A DNA stretch of 34,231 bases from an uncultured Prevotellaceae bacterium (GTDB lineage Bacteria; Bacteroidota; Bacteroidia; Bacteroidales; Bacteroidaceae), in assembly GCA_947303855.1 (NCBI GenBank), contig CAMYZO010000033.1, positions 1 through 34,231 on the forward strand, in the 5' to 3' direction. The translations under genes were made by a program, and so were the position numbers. How positions within the stretch are numbered: position 1 is the stretch's first letter; each line of letters begins with the position of its first letter. Positions 22,607-30,560 of the stretch are shown here, piece by piece. The notes beneath the pieces are model-generated. The model was not told the DNA's origin, made no database searches, and saw only the letters and a program-made list of their open reading frames with translations.

Positions 22607-25474
22607 TCAAAGTTGAATCCATAGTTTAATACGATAGCCAGCATCGTCCTTTCGAATCTTGATGGTATAGGGTTCGCCATCGGCACCCTGAGAGTTGACG
22701 GCGGGTATGGCCAGCAGGAACGACAGGTCGCCCTCAGGCCACTCAGGCACACTCTTGCCGCGCCCCTCGCGGTCGCGCTGCTCCTCGGCGGTAAACACCC
22801 GCAGGTAGAGGCCGTCGGTCTCGGTGTAGACGGTAAGGCCACCCTCGTTCCCCGTTCCTCCTTCCTCCTTCCTCGTTTCTCGCTCTAACGTCACCCAATA
22901 GAGGTTGGCATGATAGCCCTTGAACTCAGGATAGATTTGGGGATAGTAGTATTCGCCGGTGACGGTATTGTTGTAGTCCTTCTGCCAGACACCATACTGA
23001 GGCCCCGGCAGGCGGTTCTTCCACACGCGGTAAGGGCCGCGGCCCATCCAGCGCATGCCGCTGACGACCTCCTCAGGATAACTGAACGTCAGTCCGAGGT
23101 TGTAGCACTTCTCAGGCAGGTAGTTGTCTTTCATTTTGTTATCGGTGCGCCAGTTAAGCATCAGCACCTCCATGCCCAGCAGTCCGTCGGGCGTCATGCG
23201 CCAGATGATGCTGTCGATGCCGCCGTCGTATTTGGCCACCACACGCGCGTGTTCCTTATCTATCTTCATCTCACGCAACTGTGCCTTGATGCCCACGGGC
23301 AGCGGTCCGTTGGTCAGCGGCACTATGGTGTCGCCCTTCTGCAACGAGGCAAGCAGACCGGTGTTCTTGCTCAGCCTGGCCGTCACGCCACCGGCAGAGA
23401 GGGTGATGAGGGTGTCTTGCTCGGTGATGGTTCCCGACGCTGACGCGTCGGGAACGGTGGCGGCGAAATATTCCACGGGCCGCTTGATGGGGAAGGTCCA
23501 GGTGCAGACGGTGTCGCCCTGCTGGTTATAGGCCTCCAACTTCAGGATATCGCCCTTATGATAGTCCTTCGGCAGTTCAAAGTGTGCATGTCCTGTTTCG
23601 CCGGGGGCAATGTCAGGCAATGTCACTGTTCCCTCAGCAACAATCTCCGCAGAACTATTCACTCCCCTCTCTTTCGGAGAGGGGCTGGGGGTGAGGCTCT
23701 TCCACTTCATCGTCACCTCACTCAGCCGGCTGAACAGATAGCCGTTCTCAACAGCAAACGAGCCACGGAACGAACGGGGACTGGCCTCGAAATCCTTGAC
23801 TTGTATGGGCGACCACACCTGACGGACGGTATAGAAACTGCCTAAGGGCTGGCGCTCGGCACTGACAATGCCGTCGGGGGCATTAGGGCCATAGGTGTCC
23901 ATCTTGTCGGTATCGCGGCGGTGGACGGTCTCGTCGACGTAGGCCCAGATAAAGCCACCGGCAAAGAGGCGCGAACGGCGGAACTTTGCCCACATACCCT
24001 CCAGACCGGCACCCTGGCCACGGTCGTAGAGGCTGTGCAGGAACTCGGTCATCATAAACACCGTCTGCCCATGTTCCAGGCGGTAGGCCTGGTCGGCCAT
24101 GGTGGGATAGTGGCGGCAGTCCAGCCCGTCGAAGTCGGCCCAGGCATGTACCACGTGGCGCTGCTGCGGGTCGTAGAGGGCGAAGTCGCCGTCGAGGTGG
24201 GTATTGAAACCGCCCTCATTGCCGTTGCTCCAGAGGAAGAGGCAGGGGTGGTTCACGTCGCGCTCCACCATCTCGCGCACCAGCTTATGGCCCACGGCAT
24301 CGCTGTAACTGTTCTGCCAGCCTGCCAGCTCGTTCAGATAGAGCACGCCTAAGGAGTCGCATAGGTTGAGGAAGTCCACATCGGGGGGATAGTGTGAGCG
24401 TACGGCGTTCATGTTCATCTGCCTGATGAGACGGATATCCTGCAGGTTGCGCTCATGACTCACCGAACGGCCCGTCTCGGGGTCGAAACAATGGCGGTTG
24501 GTACCCTTCACCAGCAACTTGACGTCGTTGAGGTAGATACCGTCGTGGGGACGGAACTCCAGCGTGCGGAAACCGATGGTCTCTGTCGTCTCATAGATGT
24601 TGTCGCCGTTAGACAGCAGACGGAATGTTATCTCGTAGAGGTTAGGGTGCTCCGTGTCCCAGGGCTTGACGTTCTGAAAACGTGTCTCTACCGTCTGGCT
24701 GTCAACGGCTTTCAGCGCCACCAGCTGTCGGCCCGATGCCAGGTTGTCGCCCTTGCGCTGGATAGTCATCTCCAGCTGCTCGCCACCCTTGAGGTTCTTA
24801 CAGCGCAGATTGGCACGCAGCCTGCCGTCGGCACGGGCATCGATAGCCACATGCTCTATCTGCGTCTGTGGCTTGGCCACCAGGTAGACGGGACGGTAGA
24901 TGCCGCCAAAGAGCCACCAGTCGGCACGGCGCTCAGCAGCGTTCACCGACTTGTCGGCGGAGTGCTTGCTGACCTTCACTTCCAGCAGGTTCTTCTTGCC
25001 ATAAAGCAGCTTGTCGGTAATGTCGTAACTGAACCTGTAAAAGCCGCCCTGGTGTACGGCACCTGCCTGCTGACCGTTGACTTTCACCTCGGTATCGGTC
25101 ATGGCACCCTCGAAGACGATGCTCACCTGACGGCCTTCCCACTGGCGGGGCACCGCAAAACGGTAGCGGTACTCGCCATACTCCTTGGTAAGCCGGTTGT
25201 CGTGGCGGTCGGCCCATTTCTTCTCGCCTTCGCGGTCGTAGATATAGTAGCGACCGTAGGTCAGTCCGCCATAGCCTTGTTGCTCCCAGCAAGAGGGCAC
25301 ATCAATCTTGCCCCACTTGCCGGAGCGCATCCCCTCGGAGCAGCGGAACTCCCACTTCACGGCATCCTCAGGTCCGTGACCTGAGAGGTAAACAACCTCA
25401 CTCTTCTGCGCAGCTACGCTGCTAAAGAATAATGAAAAAAGAATAAAGAATAAACTGTTCAGAAGATGTTTCAT
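22607..25474 (-). CDS. Secreted GH2 family beta-galactosidase-type glycoside hydrolase
   Basis: A 955-residue exported GH2 enzyme of the LacZ-like type: signal peptide MKHLLNSLFFILFSLFFSSVAAQ; sugar-binding domain (VPSCWEQQGYGGLTYGRY); immunoglobulin-like domain; TIM barrel with HCFDPETGRSVS, acid/base Glu near 419 in WSNGNEGG and nucleophile Glu near 478 in MMTEFLHS; then a beta-sandwich C-terminal region (WMGRGPYRVWKNR). It most likely releases terminal beta-galactose from side chains. Three short inserts interrupt the C-terminal half: SLTPSPSPKERG, VPDASASG and ETRKEEGGTGNEGG, each encoded by a repeat listed separately and none breaking the frame. GH115 lies upstream, separated by an AT-rich repeat, and the SGNH esterase starts 2 nt after the stop. 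Confidence 0.93.
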   Translation of the reverse strand: MKHLLNSLFFILFSLFFSSVAAQKSEVVYLSGHGPEDAVKWEFRCSEGMRSGKWGKIDVPSCWEQQGYGGLTYGRYYIYDREGEKKWADRHDNRLTKEYGEYRYRFAVPRQWEGRQVSIVFEGAMTDTEVKVNGQQAGAVHQGGFYRFSYDITDKLLYGKKNLLEVKVSKHSADKSVNAAERRADWWLFGGIYRPVYLVAKPQTQIEHVAIDARADGRLRANLRCKNLKGGEQLEMTIQRKGDNLASGRQLVALKAVDSQTVETRFQNVKPWDTEHPNLYEITFRLLSNGDNIYETTETIGFRTLEFRPHDGIYLNDVKLLVKGTNRHCFDPETGRSVSHERNLQDIRLIRQMNMNAVRSHYPPDVDFLNLCDSLGVLYLNELAGWQNSYSDAVGHKLVREMVERDVNHPCLFLWSNGNEGGFNTHLDGDFALYDPQQRHVVHAWADFDGLDCRHYPTMADQAYRLEHGQTVFMMTEFLHSLYDRGQGAGLEGMWAKFRRSRLFAGGFIWAYVDETVHRRDTDKMDTYGPNAPDGIVSAERQPLGSFYTVRQVWSPIQVKDFEASPRSFRGSFAVENGYLFSRLSEVTMKWKSLTPSPSPKERGVNSSAEIVAEGTVTLPDIAPGETGHAHFELPKDYHKGDILKLEAYNQQGDTVCTWTFPIKRPVEYFAATVPDASASGTITEQDTLITLSAGGVTARLSKNTGLLASLQKGDTIVPLTNGPLPVGIKAQLREMKIDKEHARVVAKYDGGIDSIIWRMTPDGLLGMEVLMLNWRTDNKMKDNYLPEKCYNLGLTFSYPEEVVSGMRWMGRGPYRVWKNRLPGPQYGVWQKDYNNTVTGEYYYPQIYPEFKGYHANLYWVTLERETRKEEGGTGNEGGLTVYTETDGLYLRVFTAEEQRDREGRGKSVPEWPEGDLSFLLAIPAVNSQGADGEPYTIKIRKDDAGYRIKLWIQL
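22841..22884 (-). repeat. Purine-rich insert in the GH2 gene
   Basis: On the coding strand an almost pure A/G tract with GAGGAAGGAGGAAGGAGGAA encodes RKEEGGTGNEGG. It is the counterpart of the tract in ispH, which suggests a dispersed purine-rich repeat family tolerated inside genes. Confidence 0.55.
23430..23455. repeat. Perfect palindrome of GACGCGTC type in the GH2 gene
   Basis: GTTCCCGACGC, loop TGAC, GCGTCGGGAAC: a perfect 11-bp inverted repeat. It encodes VPDASASGT in the linker before the C-terminal sandwich. Its sequence differs from the CCCCTCTCC family. Confidence 0.8.
23661..23701. repeat. GC-rich palindromic element (CCCCTCTC type) in the GH2 gene
   Basis: The stem CCCCTCTC...GAGAGGGG (23664-23684) is followed by the tail CTGGGGGTGAGGCT. 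Over about 41 bp it differs from the copy at 26626-26667 at two positions by eye. It encodes KSLTPSPSPKERGV in the GH2 frame. Confidence 0.85.
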
Positions 25475-25513
25475 AATTCATAATTTTCAATTGTCAATTG
25501 TCAATTATCAATT
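25474..25513. repeat. AT-rich repeat forming the GH115-GH2 junction
   Basis: The segment is built from CAATTGT/CAATTAT units (TCAATTGTCAATTGTCAATT). Read on the coding strand it supplies the GH115 stop codon at its start and abuts the GH2 ATG at its end, so the whole spacer is the repeat. Confidence 0.65.
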
Positions 25514-28046
25514 AATTCACGGGTATCACATAGAACTTACGGCCCTGCTTGAAATCCAGCATCCACTGGTCGGCTATGATATGGTCGTCGAGGGCCTTAA
25601 TCCTCAGGGTGTGCTTGCCCTTCGACACCTTCACGGGGGTAGTCTTCAGGGCCTGCCCACGGAGCACGCTCAACTTCCAGAAGTCTGAACGGTATTTCTC
25701 TTTCAGCGAGATGACCACAGGCTCCTGATTGTCAAGGGAAACTTGATAGCGCAGGTCGCCCTTGTCATTGGGCTGCGTGGGAATCATAGCGGTATAGAGC
25801 GTAGCATCGCCCTCCTTGGCGGTCTCAAACTCATAGACAAGTTCACAGCCCTTAGGGATACTGACGGCATTCATAGAGTGGCCGAGCATCTGGATAATGG
25901 CAGCCTCCCCCTGCCCCTCCGAAGGAGGGGTGAAGCGAGTGAAATCGCAGGCATTGCGGGCTACGAAGTCGTTGCCTTTCGGACTGCTGCTACTCAGCGC
26001 CGGGGCGTTGAGACTGAGGTCTTCGGGCAGGTAAGGCAGCGTCGGCGGGTTGAACACCGGCAGTTCGCGCGGCATCATGTTCATAATACCCTTCCACTTG
26101 CCGCTGCCCAGCGCATTATACTGTCTGGTGAGCGCTTGAATCTCACGGTAGGCACGGATGCTCGTTGCTGCCGTGGCCTTCATATAGTCCTCGCGGCCTT
26201 CCATAGCCTTGTCGGTCTGTCCCTGATACTTTGAGCGGGCTTTCTGGGCAAAGAGCATCTTCTCGGCCATGGCCTTGGCACCCTTCAACGGATACTGTAC
26301 GGCGGCAAAGTAGGCATCGCGCAGCTCGGGACGCACCTTGCTGGCATACTGGTCTGCAACGTTGCAAGCCTTGGCATAGTCTTGCAGGTAACGGTCCATC
26401 TCGTTGCCGAACTCCGACTCCGAGAACTCCGTATCGATGACGTGCGAACGACCACGGGGATAGGCTTTTCTATCACTGAGTTCCACCTGCGTCCAGCCCA
26501 TGAACTCTGGCTTGCGGATGCCGCAGAGACGATACAGCTCCTTCATGGCGGGGAACACGGCCTTACCCACCTCCTGGCCGAACTGCGTGCAGAGCCAGCG
26601 CTGCAGATGCTGCTCAATGGTAATCACTCCCCTCTCCTTCGGAGAGGGGCTGGGGGTGAGGCTTTTGATATCCCACGCCATATCGAGGAAGAACTCCAGG
26701 TCGTAGGCCGCCACCTTCGGGTCGTGGACGTTGACTATCCACAACTTACGGCAGTTATGGTCGTAGGCAGCTTTCATCTCGGAGTAGACCAGGCCCGGCT
26801 GTGTCGTCGTCAGCCATATGTAGTCGTGCGGACGTCCCCAGTACGACAAGTGGTAGTAGACACCTCCCCCACCCTGTCGCTGCTGCTGTTCGGCATCGCT
26901 CAGGCGGGTCATGTAGCCATAGTTGTCGTCGCACCACATCAGTGTCACGTCGTCGGGCACCTTGAGACCGTTTTCCAGAATCTCCAGCACCTCTTTATAT
27001 GGAATGAAGACCTGGGGCACACGCTCCACGTTCTTGTCATAGTATTTCTTGATGAGTTCACGCTGGTCGTCAATCACCATCTGCAGACCGTCAAGTTTCT
27101 CCTGCTTGGTCTTCACACCCTCCATCGAACCGTCGTGGATGCCACGCATGCCAATGGTAAAGAACTCCTCAGAGCCCTTCACCTCTTTCAGGCGCTCTAT
27201 CCAGTACTGCTGCACCTGCTCGCGGTTGGTGATGTAGTTGTAGGCGCCGCGCTTGGCATGGTCCCATTCGTCCACGTTGTTGCGGAGCAACGGCTCGCAA
27301 TGGCTGGTGCCGATGAGGATGCCGCACGAGTCGGCCATCTCCTTGTTGCCCTTGATAGTGAAGAAGCCCGGCGTGCCGGTATGCATACCCGGCCAGATGG
27401 CGTTGGCCCTCAGACGGAGCAGCAGCTGGAACACAGCCTTATAAGTCTTGGGCCCCATAGCACCAAACTGGTCGGTCTTCTCATAGTGCTTCCACGCCCA
27501 GTTACGCAGGCTCCAGTCCTCATCGTTGATAAAGATGCCACGGTATTCGACGCTGGGTGCCTGCAGCGTTGTGAACGCTGCGTCCATGACCAGACGGTCA
27601 CGCTTCTCAGGCACCACATCGCCCCACCATACCCAGGGCGACACACCCGCCATGCGGCTCAGTTCCAGCAGACCGTAGGCACAGCCGCGGCCATTGCTGC
27701 CGACCACGAGGATCTTTCCCCCGCTGGTGCCGATATAGAAGGCATCATGCTTGCCCTTGACATCATCCACGGGCACGCCCTGCTTGCGCAGTTTCGACGC
27801 AGCCCCGCCGTTCTTGTCCAGTTCATAAATCTGGATGGTGGCATTCTTGCTGCTCACAGCCTCACGCCCCGTCACCTGCTGCATGTCGCTACGGAACATC
27901 TGCAGGGCAATGTCCACCACCGGCGCCACCTTGCCCTGTACCTGATAACTGACAGCCTGACTGCCATCATACCACACCACCTCGGCGGCATTGGTACCAA
28001 CACTGACGGCCAGGAAAGTCAGAATTACAATAATTGTTTGTTTCAT
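25512..28046 (-). CDS. Secreted GH115 family alpha-glucuronidase
   Basis: An 844-residue exported enzyme of GH115, a family that removes (4-O-methyl-)glucuronic acid from xylan or from arabinogalactan side chains. The signal peptide is MKQTIIVILTFLAVSVGTNAA. Family segments include GVSPWVWWGDVVPEKR, EYRGIFINDEDWSLRNWAWKHYEK, LRLRANAIWPGMH, TSHCEPLLRN, FFTIGMRGIHDG, TLMWCDDNYGYM and YHLSYWGRPHDYIWL. Two palindromic elements interrupt it in frame: SLTPSPSPKERG near residue 470 and FTPPSEGQGEAA near residue 710, both in loops between domains. It is the first gene of a GH115-GH2-SGNH operon with its own promoter. With PL11 nearby, glucuronate caps on galactan or arabinogalactan of rhamnogalacturonan I are a likely target, but glucuronoxylan cannot be excluded. 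Confidence 0.94.
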   Translation of the reverse strand: MKQTIIVILTFLAVSVGTNAAEVVWYDGSQAVSYQVQGKVAPVVDIALQMFRSDMQQVTGREAVSSKNATIQIYELDKNGGAASKLRKQGVPVDDVKGKHDAFYIGTSGGKILVVGSNGRGCAYGLLELSRMAGVSPWVWWGDVVPEKRDRLVMDAAFTTLQAPSVEYRGIFINDEDWSLRNWAWKHYEKTDQFGAMGPKTYKAVFQLLLRLRANAIWPGMHTGTPGFFTIKGNKEMADSCGILIGTSHCEPLLRNNVDEWDHAKRGAYNYITNREQVQQYWIERLKEVKGSEEFFTIGMRGIHDGSMEGVKTKQEKLDGLQMVIDDQRELIKKYYDKNVERVPQVFIPYKEVLEILENGLKVPDDVTLMWCDDNYGYMTRLSDAEQQQRQGGGGVYYHLSYWGRPHDYIWLTTTQPGLVYSEMKAAYDHNCRKLWIVNVHDPKVAAYDLEFFLDMAWDIKSLTPSPSPKERGVITIEQHLQRWLCTQFGQEVGKAVFPAMKELYRLCGIRKPEFMGWTQVELSDRKAYPRGRSHVIDTEFSESEFGNEMDRYLQDYAKACNVADQYASKVRPELRDAYFAAVQYPLKGAKAMAEKMLFAQKARSKYQGQTDKAMEGREDYMKATAATSIRAYREIQALTRQYNALGSGKWKGIMNMMPRELPVFNPPTLPYLPEDLSLNAPALSSSSPKGNDFVARNACDFTRFTPPSEGQGEAAIIQMLGHSMNAVSIPKGCELVYEFETAKEGDATLYTAMIPTQPNDKGDLRYQVSLDNQEPVVISLKEKYRSDFWKLSVLRGQALKTTPVKVSKGKHTLRIKALDDHIIADQWMLDFKQGRKFYVIPVN
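25903..25935. repeat. GC-rich palindromic element in GH115, opposite orientation
   Basis: CCCCTCC GAA GGAGGGG (25914-25930), a perfect 7-bp stem with C-rich flank on the left. It is the same family as 26626-26667 but inverted, and it encodes FTPPSEGQGEAA. Confidence 0.75.
26626..26667. repeat. GC-rich palindromic element (CCCCTCTCC type) in GH115
   Basis: A perfect 9-bp stem, CCCCTCTCC TTC GGAGAGGGG (26629-26649), followed by CTGGGGGTGAGGCTTTT. It encodes KSLTPSPSPKERGV, the same peptide as the insert in GH2. Confidence 0.9.
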
Positions 28047-28081
28047 AAGTAGTTTTATAAGTAGTTTGGTTTTTTATGTTG

Positions 28082-28089
28082 CAAAATTA
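28082..28089 (-). promoter_or_regulatory. Promoter of the GH115-GH2-SGNH operon (-7 box)
   Basis: TAATTTTG on the minus strand, about 36 bp before the GH115 ATG, with no TTTG at -33, as at the GH28 promoter. The leader contains ATAAGTAGTTT twice (28045-28055 and 28057-28067), overlapping the start codon. Confidence 0.5.
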
Positions 28090-28178
28090 CAACTTTTGGA
28101 ATTAATATCCGAAGAAATAAGAGGAAAAATGAACTATTGGTCAAAAACTACATGAGATAAGCACATGATAGGGGGAAT

Positions 28179-28214
28179 AAAAAAAGATGTGCCTGTGATG
28201 ACACATCTTTTTTT
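28179..28214 (-). terminator. Rho-independent terminator after the LruC lipoprotein gene
   Basis: A perfect 13-bp stem, AAAAAAAGATGTG / CACATCTTTTTTT, with a 10-nt loop. It lies 22 nt after the lipoprotein stop and has T-runs in both directions, so it would work on both strands. Confidence 0.85.
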
Positions 28215-28236
28215 AGAAATTCAGATATTGCTCTGC

Positions 28237-30447
28237 TTACTGTTTTTCTGGTTTTGTAGCATTCTCATCTGCATTCAGATACCAGTCAGTGTTTGTCTTG
28301 CCATTACTGCGAGCCCAACTAAGGAATGCCGGGAAGAACTGGTCAATACAGATACTCTCTTTGGCCGTATTCAGAAGCGTAGTTTTGAACCTATCTATCG
28401 TAACGCCGGCTAAATAGAAAGCAAATGGGTAATCGGTATTACACGTATAAAAATTCTTCTTATTATTATAGTCGCTACAGTCGGCTTGTGTTCCAAAATA
28501 TTTTGTTAACACCTTTGGACCAGGTGCTTCGAATGGTACATGTACCTCCCTATAGCTGCTTCCCTCTTTACGACACAAGAATACTTGCAATGTCGCTTTA
28601 CTTTCCTTCTGGGCCGTAAAGTATGTCACCTCTATTGAATAGGTTGTCTTTCCTTGGTCGTTATTGTATGCGTCGTTAAAATAGAAATAGTAGAGACCAT
28701 TATTGTCGCTTTTGTCAGACAAGACAGCTGTGAAATTCGGGTGCGAAAAAACAGCAGTCTTGTTACTACCATTAATATCATTCTTAGTAGTAGCGGCTGA
28801 TGGGTCTGGAGCAGTGCCTGTAGCAGCCTTGTTTGCATAGATGGAAGCAAGTTGGGCTTTCGTGTTCAGCCTGACTCCAAAACTGTTTTGCTTGGTAATG
28901 GTATTATGATAACTTGTAATATTAAAGGTTTCCTTTACCAGCGTTGAGTCTGCACCACCGTGTGAATAGAACTCTTTCACATGTTCTACCTGAAACATGC
29001 CATCGTTCATGTCATAGTCACCAGCATAAGGCCACAAATCTTCAAAACCGTAAACTCCAAAAGTTGATACTACTTTGTTTTCGATAGCAGCCATACCTTT
29101 AAAAGCATTGGCAGGGTTCAAGGCGAATACCAGATCGTCATAATCCTTATCGTCGTTGGCATCCTCGAAGGATACGATAGCATATTGGTTGCCATTGGCA
29201 GATTGGAATCCGAACTTGGCAGTACGGCTCTCACCATTCGGGTTGGAAAACTTCTTTCCAGTCTCCAATGAAGTAGAGAGACCGTCGGTAGAGGAAGCCC
29301 AAACCGGTTTTTCGCCAGTACTACTGTTCACAGCATAATTTGAACCTAAAGCTGCCCATCCGTTTGACTTCAGTATGAAACCGATTTTAGTACCAGCGGG
29401 GAACATGGTCGTTGCCCCTGAGGTGTCCCCATTATTAGCAATGTTGGGATAATACATAAGCTGTACCACGTCACCACGCAAGGCACCGATGTTTCCTTTG
29501 TAGTCATTGTTAGGATACTTTCCGCGTGGCCATTCACCGTCCTGCGTATTGGGGAAGATCATAATGATGTTCAGATCCATCTTGTTGGTAGGAGCATCAC
29601 CTGTGTAATAGTAATAGCCTAACGAACTGTTCCAGCAGGTACTGCTACCCAGCATGGTGATACTGACCTCTGATGGTATGGCCAGTTCCAGATCGCTGTT
29701 GGCGCGATAGGTTTCCTTAATGTCAGTACCAGAGTTCAGTGCTGAGCAGGCTGTGCCGTACAAACCATCGAATTCCTCGTCTGTGAAAACCAGACCAGGG
29801 GCTGCTTTGGATTTGTCCAATAAATATAAAGGACGACCACTATGTGAGTCCCAATCGCCTAAAGGCGTATACCATTTTTTATAATACGCTTTACCACTGT
29901 ACTCGTAGAGGTTTTTCATTTTAGTGATGTCATGGGTTGGCGTGCCCGTACCCGTCACTCTTTTAAAAGCACCACGAGTAGCCTTGCCCGTGGGGTTGTC
30001 TACGATAGCCCTGGCTTGAGCGTCAATCACCTCAACCACCGTCCTTCTAAGACCAACCAGGAAGTTGCCCGTTACGATGTGGAGTCGCTTGGCATACTTC
30101 GGCAGCGTCACCGTCTCATCAAACTTACCGTTCTTACCGGTACAACCAGAGAAGACGGGTTTGATGTCCGGGTCAATGTATTCACCCAACTGATTTTCCT
30201 TGACAATAGGATTGACGTGGTAAACGCTGAAGAAAACAGGGACGTTGGCTTTAAATGCAGAATAGTCGACGATGAGGTCAACTTCTTGTGTCGTTGAGAA
30301 ATCAAAGCTGTTAGCCGTAGTTTTAGAGGGCGTAGGATTACTTTCTTTCTCATCAGCATAATCTTCGTTGTCAGTACATGAAACCCCGACAATGAGGAGG
30401 CACGCATACAGCCATGCTCTCATGAATAATTTGATTTGATTTGACAT
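28237..30447 (-). CDS. LruC domain-containing lipoprotein (DUF4114/DUF4842 type)
   Basis: A 736-residue exported lipoprotein. The signal peptide ends in the lipobox IVGVSC followed by TDNEDYADE, an acidic start often seen for surface-exposed Bacteroidetes lipoproteins. The middle has a DUF4114-like segment, VSFEDANDDKDYDDLVFALN, and the LruC/DUF4842 core begins at FGVYGFEDLWPYAGDYDMNDGMF and runs to the C-terminus. The function of LruC proteins is not established; they are cell-surface proteins of Bacteroidetes. An ATG 27 nt upstream lies at or before the predicted transcription start, so the ATG at 30447 is used. The gene has its own strong promoter and a strong terminator, so it is a separate unit. 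A second LruC gene lies at the window's right edge. Confidence 0.88.
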   Translation of the reverse strand: MSNQIKLFMRAWLYACLLIVGVSCTDNEDYADEKESNPTPSKTTANSFDFSTTQEVDLIVDYSAFKANVPVFFSVYHVNPIVKENQLGEYIDPDIKPVFSGCTGKNGKFDETVTLPKYAKRLHIVTGNFLVGLRRTVVEVIDAQARAIVDNPTGKATRGAFKRVTGTGTPTHDITKMKNLYEYSGKAYYKKWYTPLGDWDSHSGRPLYLLDKSKAAPGLVFTDEEFDGLYGTACSALNSGTDIKETYRANSDLELAIPSEVSITMLGSSTCWNSSLGYYYYTGDAPTNKMDLNIIMIFPNTQDGEWPRGKYPNNDYKGNIGALRGDVVQLMYYPNIANNGDTSGATTMFPAGTKIGFILKSNGWAALGSNYAVNSSTGEKPVWASSTDGLSTSLETGKKFSNPNGESRTAKFGFQSANGNQYAIVSFEDANDDKDYDDLVFALNPANAFKGMAAIENKVVSTFGVYGFEDLWPYAGDYDMNDGMFQVEHVKEFYSHGGADSTLVKETFNITSYHNTITKQNSFGVRLNTKAQLASIYANKAATGTAPDPSAATTKNDINGSNKTAVFSHPNFTAVLSDKSDNNGLYYFYFNDAYNNDQGKTTYSIEVTYFTAQKESKATLQVFLCRKEGSSYREVHVPFEAPGPKVLTKYFGTQADCSDYNNKKNFYTCNTDYPFAFYLAGVTIDRFKTTLLNTAKESICIDQFFPAFLSWARSNGKTNTDWYLNADENATKPEKQ

Positions 30448-30475
30448 AGTTGATACGATATTTGTTTGTTCCATG

Positions 30476-30507
30476 CAAATATACGAATAAAAAATGAATT
30501 TTCAAAA
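30476..30507 (-). promoter_or_regulatory. Promoter of the LruC lipoprotein gene
   Basis: On the minus strand TTTTG (30503-30507), 19 nt, TATATTTG (30476-30483), an almost perfect Bacteroidetes promoter. It decides the start codon of the gene, because the ATG at 30474 lies directly next to the -7 box. Confidence 0.8.
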
Positions 30508-30560
30508 CTTTTTCGTATTTTTTTCGCATTTATCTGCCATTTTCTCTGGCAAAGGCGTTT

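Noticed and set aside
23661..23701. A Rho-independent terminator inside GH2
   Set aside because: The stem is strong but has no T-run, lies mid-gene, and the same sequence recurs inside GH115, so it is a repeat element.
26382..28052. A 556-codon open frame antisense to GH115
   Set aside because: Shadow frame; the GH115 motifs are on the minus strand and its product fits the family over its full length.
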